Origin: Cycas panzhihuaensis
Taxonomy: Eukaryota > Cycadophyta
Length of the DNA: 64,000 nt
Direction of reading: 5' to 3'
Assembly (NCBI GenBank): GCA_023213395.1
Contig: CM041465.1
Coordinates: forward strand, 240,071,741 to 240,135,740
Below are positions 58,096 to 64,000 of the stretch, piece after piece. A program made the position numbers and the translations under genes. Numbering within the stretch: position 1 is the stretch's first letter; every line of letters begins with the position of its first letter. Under the pieces are notes generated by a model that was not told where the DNA came from, made no database searches, and worked only from the letters and a program-made list of their open reading frames with translations.

Positions 58096-59864
58096 GGACT
58101 CCCAAGTGGAGGACATCATAGTCACGTTAGGAGATATGAGGAGGATCCTAGGGGTACCTACAGTGTGACGACCAGTATCACTAGGGGCACTGCCTAGTAA
58201 TGAGGTAGCGCATAGGGAGGCAATGACTTTCTTTACCAGACATGATAGGTAGGAGAGAAGAGGGATATCCCTACAGACCATGGTCATGTCCAGAGTTCCT
58301 CAAGTGAGGAAACTGATTACCTTATGCATTCTATTCCAAATATCCCAGAAATAGAACTATAGAGATATACCTGGCATGTGGATGGATGCAATCAAGAGAT
58401 GTGAGGCCAGGGAGAGGCTAGACTAGACCACCTTGATAGCAGTGAACCTAGTCACTCAGGTGGATGCTATCAGAGTGGCAGGGAGAGGAGGATTATCTTA
58501 TAACACGTTGCTACAGTGTTGGTTTTTTTATCACTTCAGAGCGGTGGCATCCACAAGAGGACCACACCCCATCTTGAAGTGGGCACCCATGGTCCACAGG
58601 TGATAGACTTGGTTTAGAGGGATCAAGGACCAGGCACATGTTCGTTGCTTAGTGGAGGCTACGTCGCTTGACCTCCTTACCATGGATGACTATATATCTT
58701 ATCCATATCAAGGGGTGAAGTGGAGCAATGATGATAGGGTAGGCAGAGTGAAAGTTGCCCCTGGTGACGATGGGGATGATGGAGATGACAGGGCAAGATC
58801 ATCTAGAGCAACAGGTAGAGAGGTAGGACTGTCAAGAGCCGCAAGAGGAGAGGTAGGTCCATTCAGAGCTACAAAGAGAGAGGCAGGTCCATCTAGAGCT
58901 GTAGAGGGAGTTAGAGGCCCATAGACACGAGCCCAGAGATTGAGGATAATGGGGAGATCTAGGGTAGTAGCAGCACCAACAAAGGAGGGTGGAGATGTCC
59001 CAGTGGTCCAGGAAGTCACTGAGGTAGTATCAGAGGAGGAGGAGGTACCAACAGCTGGTGGAGTACCAGAGGAGGAGGCCATCATCTGAGTTGGGAAGCT
59101 GGCAGTCCCACCAGGTGAGATGCTACCCTTTCTCATCATCTTTCGATCGCCTAATATCCAGATGTTTGATTTTGTTTGATATATATAGATACATATACTA
59201 ACACATGGTGTGTTGGTCTTCATAGGAGCAACGAAGATACTGAGATTAGTAGAGGTAGTAGTCTGAGAGATGTTCCCCTAGGCCTACGTAAAGGGGCAAC
59301 CTCCCATCTAGTCAAGAGAGGAGCCATGATCGACAGGGGCTCATACAACAACATTCTCCCAGTTGGTTTGGATGAGGGATGTATAGATAGTAGAGTCCCA
59401 GGAGCACGAGGCATACATGAGACCGTTATAGGGGGAGCTGGACGAGACATGAGTTGAGAGGGATGCTCTGTGAGGTCAGGTACAAGTGCTAGAGGCTCAG
59501 GGAGGAGCAGGTGGAGATGCCAAGAGCTGCATTAGGATGCCAATGGTAGAGGAGCATCTCTAAAGGATGGAGGAGAGGTTCTGAGGTATGGAGGAGAGAC
59601 TTCAAAAGGGGGGCGGGGGGGGTGGTGGAGAGCGAGAGGGATCGTATCTAAGCGTGATACGATCAACTGATAGACCAGGTGGCATCGAGATTGTCCCGGA
59701 GCAGGACACACACCCACATGGTAACGATGACCCTAAGGAGGCCTCGAGATGAGGGAAGCGAGGCAGGGAGCTCCCAGAGGTATAGGAGGAGTCTAGGAGG
59801 CATGTGGTCCCCAGGAGAGGGATCACATAGACTGGGAGATAATACCCTAGGAGCAGGGCAATAG
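58096..59864 (+). pseudogene. A-type antisense PMD gene fragment fused to unit D
   Basis: Starts inside the PMD (SQVEDIIVTLGDMRRILGVP), lacking its N-terminal part, and closely follows A (RKLITLCILFQISQK, GGLSYNTLLQCWFF). An Asp run (58,760-58,790) and SSRATGREVG-type repeats (58,800-58,920) come next. Exon 2 ends 59,114. A 111-bp intron (59,115-59,225, GTGAG...CATAG) precedes exon 3, 59,226-59,864. It ends GAGQ-stop as in A. Several stops. Confidence 0.75.
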
Positions 59865-60652
59865 TAGAGTAGGGTATAGTAGTTTTGATTTGACAGGGAA
59901 AAGTAGCGGACCTTTAGGGAGTCACCATATATTGCCACATGATTATACTCCTCCTTGCAAGGATTCCAGTTCCCCACGGATGATGTACCATACTATTTGT
60001 ATGATATGACACATGCTAATGATTTTATATATATAGATGGGGTTGTTGGTACCCTATTTAGTATATGATGATGTGTATGTGATGACATATGATGATGGAT
60101 TAGTATTGTATTTACTTTTATGTGTATGTATGTATATGTGATGTGAGAGTATGCATGCATGCATGAGGAGCTATGGATCATGATGTTTGGGTTAGTCATT
60201 ACATTATTTGTGTTATGAGATTTGTTTGGGTTATACATACTTCCTTTTATACAGGGCCACATACCTAGCAGGCACACACATGATCACCATGAGCATTGGT
60301 GAGAGACGTATGTGAGGCTAGGAAGTAGGGCGGTAGCATGTCTACATAGGAGCATAATGGCATATGCAAAGGAAGCACTAGCAAAGGGGCAGTAATGATA
60401 CTCCACGCACCATCCTAGTAGAGGAATGTACCCAAGCCCATGAGTCATTGGGACAGTACACCCAAATAGGAGGATAAGGCCCCTAGAGAAAGGAGGATGA
60501 GGGGTTCCGTGGGAGGAACCTAAAAGAAACAAGGAGGCCACCCTAAGTCACCATTCCACCTGTGGCTAGGAGGAATAGGGACATTCCTAGGATAGTAGTT
60601 TAGGCTCATTTTAGAGTGTAAAGATAGAGACAGATGTGCGTAACTCATGCAG
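59865..60652. other. Convergent spacer of the A-type fragment
   Basis: Carries the conserved block CAAGGATTCCAGTTCCC (59,959-59,975) and the pol-end block TAGTTTAGGCTCATTTTAGAG (60,596-60,617). After that homology to INT should begin but does not. Confidence 0.45.
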
Positions 60653-61050
60653 GGGTAGGGGTAGTCACAAGTAGGATTGGAGATATGTGATGAAGGGCAG
60701 GCCCTATATGACTAGGCCTATAAGTAAACAGGTTATAGTTAGAACCAGATGAGTGCAACGAACCTGACATGTGACAGATTACGTGGTAGGGTTGTGTTTG
60801 AGTAGGAGTGGCTCTGGTCTTGGGTAAGGATCCAGAGCGTGAAGAAGAAGCGCCTCTACGAGTGGCTCGTTGATGTAGACACCTATGTGAAGCTACTCGG
60901 GGAGGGCAAGAAGGTGAAAGAAGTGGCTAGTTCAGAACCAGTGGCTCGAGAGCTAATGCAGAATGAAGAGGAGAGGGAATATTTGATCACAGTATCTCCC
61001 TAGGTGCACATGAAACTAGGGTGACACACCGAGGAAGGGGCTCATAACCC
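60653..61050. other. Unrelated 400-bp filler replacing pol
   Basis: INT, RNase H and RT (about 3.3 kb in C) are absent here. The filler matches none of A, B or C by eye. A + strand frame at 60,749-61,003 is interrupted once (TAG at 60,803) and carries a Lys/Glu-rich segment (60,806-61,003, 65 codons) with VKKKRLYEWLVDVDTYVKLL. I do not recognise it. It may be a captured gene fragment. Confidence 0.5.
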
Positions 61051-61491
61051 TGGCTATCTAACTCATACTCACTAATAATGGCTAAGTACCCATAATTACC
61101 TACACCAATTAGGGAAAATCTGACTAGGTTTGGCTCATGACATTGCATAGGTTCTGACTAATGAAGGCTAGTCTCCTAGAATAGAGGCCCCACAGAAGGG
61201 ATAACCTCCTTAGGATCCCTATCTTCATCATCGAAGTTAGCTTGGCAGGCTGGATGAGAAGTGTGAGATGGAATAGGCTCACGAGCGATAACCTTAACTC
61301 ATCCTTCATAGACAAATTTAAGTTGCCCCAATGTGAGGAGTAGATTGCTCCCATTTGGTTGAGCCATGGTTATCCCAATAAGAGGTTGTACTCCATATCG
61401 ATATCGAGCACAACAACTTAGACAGAAACGATGTTCCCTCCTAAGGTGAGGGAAAGGGAGACTATCCCTAAAGGGACTTCTTATTGGATAT
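61051..61491 (-). pseudogene. A-type/D protease fragment, cut by the copia element
   Basis: The - strand keeps MEYNLLLG-stop-PWLNQMGAIYSSHWG, aligned with C's PRO (IEYNLLLGRPWLDQMG) and its linker. The sequence stops at 61,491 where the copia LTR begins. The active-site part of PRO should resume after the copia element, outside the window. Confidence 0.7.
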
Positions 61492-62124
61492 TGTGATAAC
61501 AATTGTTTAAGGTTAAATTTTTGGCATGTTTTCGGCACGTTCCCCCCCCTTAATCTTTCTCAGGGGGTTCTAAGGGGGGGCGAGCCCCCCTTGGCTGGGG
61601 GATGCGGGGGGAGTGGAATGCCCTCCCCTAAGAGGGGGTTCAGGGGTGATAGCCCCAGCCCCAAAAAATTAGCCCTGTAAACCTTATTAAAATGTAAAGA
61701 AAATTAGGATCATTTGATACAAATACCGTAGATTCTATGGTTGAGATTTATGTCTTGGATGTCCCTCTCACATAGTCTATTTTAGGGCTTTTCTTATTAT
61801 GTTAAATGTAATGTAATATACTATGATGAGGGTGGTGGCTGGTTGTTGTTCCTGAGAGCACTCTGCTACTGAGATGTGCTATTTCTCTATTCTATGGCAA
61901 TAAAGATCGATAACTTTCCTGAGTGGATGTTTCCTTAATACATTGCTAGGGTTTTACCATGTTATATCAGGTGCATATGTGATGTTTAGCTGTATATTGA
62001 TGTTGTTGTATTATCTTTGATTTTAGAACTTGCATGTTAAATCTTAGTTTCAATTCCTGTAACTAGTTGCAAAATAGTTCATATCTTGTGGCAGTTTAAA
62101 GTTTGGGACCTCATATTCTCAACA
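61492..62124 (+). repeat. 5' LTR of the copia element
   Basis: Starts TGTGATAACAATTG and ends CTCAACA. The start fits a break in the host protease homology and the end lies 2 bp before the PBS. The partner LTR is outside the window, so the exact ends are inferred. It contains a G/C-run region (61,545-61,670) with the hairpin AAGGGGGG/CCCCCCTT. Confidence 0.75.
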
Positions 62125-62126
62125 AG

Positions 62127-62139
62127 TGGTATCAGAGCC
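62127..62139 (+). promoter_or_regulatory. Primer-binding site (copia)
   Basis: TGGTATCAGAGCC, the standard copia site complementary to the 3' end of initiator tRNA-Met. Confidence 0.92.
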
Positions 62140-62169
62140 ACTTTTTGTTTTGCAGTGAGTCTATGAAGG

Positions 62170-62197
62170 TTTTGGTGTCAGCTTTTCTACACCAAAA
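62170..62197 (+). promoter_or_regulatory. 9-bp perfect hairpin touching the gag start codon
   Basis: TTTTGGTGT (62,170-62,178) and ACACCAAAA (62,189-62,197) with a 10-nt loop. The last A of the stem is the A of the ATG. Confidence 0.6.
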
Positions 62198-62952
62198 TGG
62201 TAAAACTAGCAGGTACAAAGTTTGAGGTGGATAAATTTAATGGCAAGAATAACTTCAAGTTGTAGAAGCTAAAAGCGCATGATATTCTTATACAGCAGGG
62301 TTTGTACAAAGCCCTTGCAGGTAAATCGAAGAAAACTATAGGGATAGACGATGATGATTGGGATGACTTAGATAAAAAGGCACTTAGCATAATATGATTG
62401 TGCTTGGTAGATAAAGTCTTATTTAACATCACAGGGGAAGAGACAGTAGTAGGATTATGGACCCAGTTGGAAGGCCTATATATGACCAAATCAGTAATAA
62501 ACTGAGTCTACCTGAAGACATAACTGTACTCGTTACGGATGAAGGAAGGTACAAAACTTATTGACCATTTAAATATTTTCAATACTCTTATTTGTCAGTT
62601 GACTAGTATCGATGTTAAGATTAAGGATGAGGACAAGGTTATTACATTGTTATGCTCATTACCCAAATCCTAGGATAATACTGTCACCTCAATTAGTTTT
62701 ATCACTACAGATGTATTGGATTATGATTCTGTTATGAGTGCTTTGCTAATAAAAGAAGTGCAGAGGAAATCTAGTTTTGAAACCTCCACACCAGAAGCCA
62801 TGACAGTAAGGGGTAGAATGTTTAAGAGAGGACAAAACTCCAAGGATACATCGAGGTGCAAGTCAAAGAGTAAAAAGAGTAAGCTCAGGTGTTGGCATTG
62901 TAATAAGACCGGTCACCTCAAGAAGGATTGTTACAAAAGGAAGGAGTTCTAG
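62197..62952 (+). pseudogene. gag: Copia gag with zinc knuckle
   Basis: Starts ATG at 62,197 (MVKLAGTKFEVDKFNG). A UBN2-like capsid region follows, with stops at 62,263, 62,395 and 62,503 and others near 62,521 and 62,671. The zinc knuckle CWHCNKTGHLKKDC (CX2CX4HX4C) lies at about 62,890-62,931. The frame ends TAG at 62,950, probably a former Trp codon, since the same frame continues into protease. The stops fall where the family usually has Trp, Arg or Gln. Confidence 0.87.
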
Positions 62953-64000
62953 AAAAAGAAAGATCCTGCGAAAGAGGCAAATCAAGTGGACTCAAATCAA
63001 GGTATGGATGATGATGTCTTGGTCGCTTGCAATGTTTCTCATTATCACCATGACTGGTTATTAGATTCAGGTGCTTTACACCACATGTGTCCACACAAGA
63101 GTTGGTTCTCATTATACCAACCTCTTGATGGTGGTGATGTGCTCATGGAAAATGAAGTTTCTTGTAAGATAATGGGCATTGGTAGCATCAGAATTAAGAT
63201 GTTTGATGGGGTAGTTAGAACATTAACTAAGGTTAGACATGTACCTGATTTGAAATGGAATCTAATTTCCTTGTGTGAATTAGATTTAGGTGGTTTTAAG
63301 CATATAGGTCATGAAGGAGTCCTAAAGGTGTCAAAGGGCGTCTTGGTTATTATGAAAGCCTTAAAGAAAGGAAATCTTTATATTTTAGTAGGAAGTACAG
63401 ATGTCAATAGAGTAGCTACAACATTAAAGACTGCAGAAGATCCAGCTCAGTTATGGCATCAGAGACTTGGGCATATGAGTGAGAAAGGACTTAAGGTGAT
63501 GATAAACCATAAGTTACTTCCTAACTTGCAGCTTTCAGATTTGGCTTTCTGTAAACATTATATTTTTAGAAAGGAGTGTAGACTCAGGTTTAAATTAGGG
63601 AGTCACACTAGTAAAGGTGTTCTAGATTACATACATTCAGATGTATAGGGACCAACCCCTAAAATATCTTATGGAGGATCATTGTATTATGTTACATTTA
63701 TAGATGATTTCTCTAGGAATGTATGAGTCTATTTTTTGAAAAGGAAATTTGAAGTTTTCAGTGTGTTTAGGCAGTTCAAGGCTCTAGTTGAGAACAGTAC
63801 TGGTAATACAATCAAATGTTTAAGAACTGACAATGGAGGTGAGTTCAACTCCTTGGAGTTTGAGAACTATTGCAGAGAAGCTGGGATCGAAAGACACAAG
63901 ACCACTAGCTATACTCTGCAGTAAAATGGCATTATTGAGTACACGAATATGACACTCTTAGAAAGAGCAAGAAGTATGCTAAGTAATACAGGAGTGAAGA
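62953..64000 (+). pseudogene. pol: Copia pol: protease, pre-integrase and integrase (partial)
   Basis: Protease active site DWLLDSGALHHM at about 63,050-63,085. The pre-integrase/zinc-finger block LWHQRLGHMSEKGLKV starts near 63,452, with a CKH remnant near 63,550. INT core: DYIHSDV near 63,626-63,648 (first Asp) and LRTDNGGEF near 63,820-63,846 (second Asp). The third block reads NGIIEYTN (Glu present) near 63,926-63,950. Stops at 63,646, 63,724 and 63,922 replace expected Trp, Trp and Gln. The window ends inside INT. No frameshift separates it from gag. Confidence 0.88.

Larger units (their letters stand above)
61492..64000 (+). mobile_element. Ty1/copia element of TNT1-94 type, 5' part, cut by window end
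   Basis: A 5' LTR (61,492-62,124), an initiator-Met type PBS, gag and then pol (PRO, pre-integrase, INT) in one frame up to the window end. It is inserted in the protease region of the A-type fragment, in the orientation opposite to that host element. RT, RNase H and the 3' LTR lie beyond the window. Nine in-frame stops, no frameshift. Confidence 0.9.

Overview
The window looks like repeat-dominated nuclear DNA from a land plant with a large genome. I cannot name the species. No host protein-coding gene, rRNA or tRNA can be supported. Roughly 1-12.4 kb is mostly AT-rich, single-copy-looking intergenic DNA with a CpG-rich island (about 9.14-9.49 kb), a 635-bp TA/TG microsatellite and some short repeats. 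Everything from about 12.4 kb onward is nested or tandem LTR retrotransposon sequence.

Four related Ty3/gypsy units, which I call A to D, fit the Tat/Ogre-like group. They have long LTRs, gag-PRO-RT-RNaseH-INT in order, and a second (archaeal-type) RNase H as a separate module. Element A (14,354-31,655, + strand) is complete from end to end, with 3-kb LTRs and a perfect 5-bp target duplication (GAGGG). It sits inside element B (12.4-14.35 kb plus 31.66-38.56 kb, gag-pol on the - strand), splitting B's antisense gene in exon 3. Element C (38,557-54,979, - strand) lies in B's gag region and shares its right LTR with a partial unit D (54,980 to about 58,095), forming a tandem LTR-internal-LTR-internal array. 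D is fused to an A-type fragment (about 58,096-61,491) that carries a second copy of the antisense gene. A Ty1/copia element of TNT1-94 type starts at 61,492 inside that fragment's protease region and runs off the window.

The most interesting content is a spliced gene that all four Tat units carry in antisense between INT and the 3' LTR. It has a TATA box (A and D; altered in C), an 8-codon first exon ATGGC(A/G)..., a first intron of about 480 bp, a plant mobile domain (PMD) exon, a second intron of about 111-132 bp, and a coiled-coil-like last exon. It is divergent from the extra RNase H and convergent with pol. Its first intron holds a GGTACC-centred palindrome, and variants of that motif also occur in the LTRs. 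This suggests shared control, but that is inference.

All copies are decayed. A has lost the RT catalytic box. C has lost part of the INT zinc finger and has an altered RT box. The copia frame is open except for nine stops, each explainable by a single C-to-T or G-to-A change.
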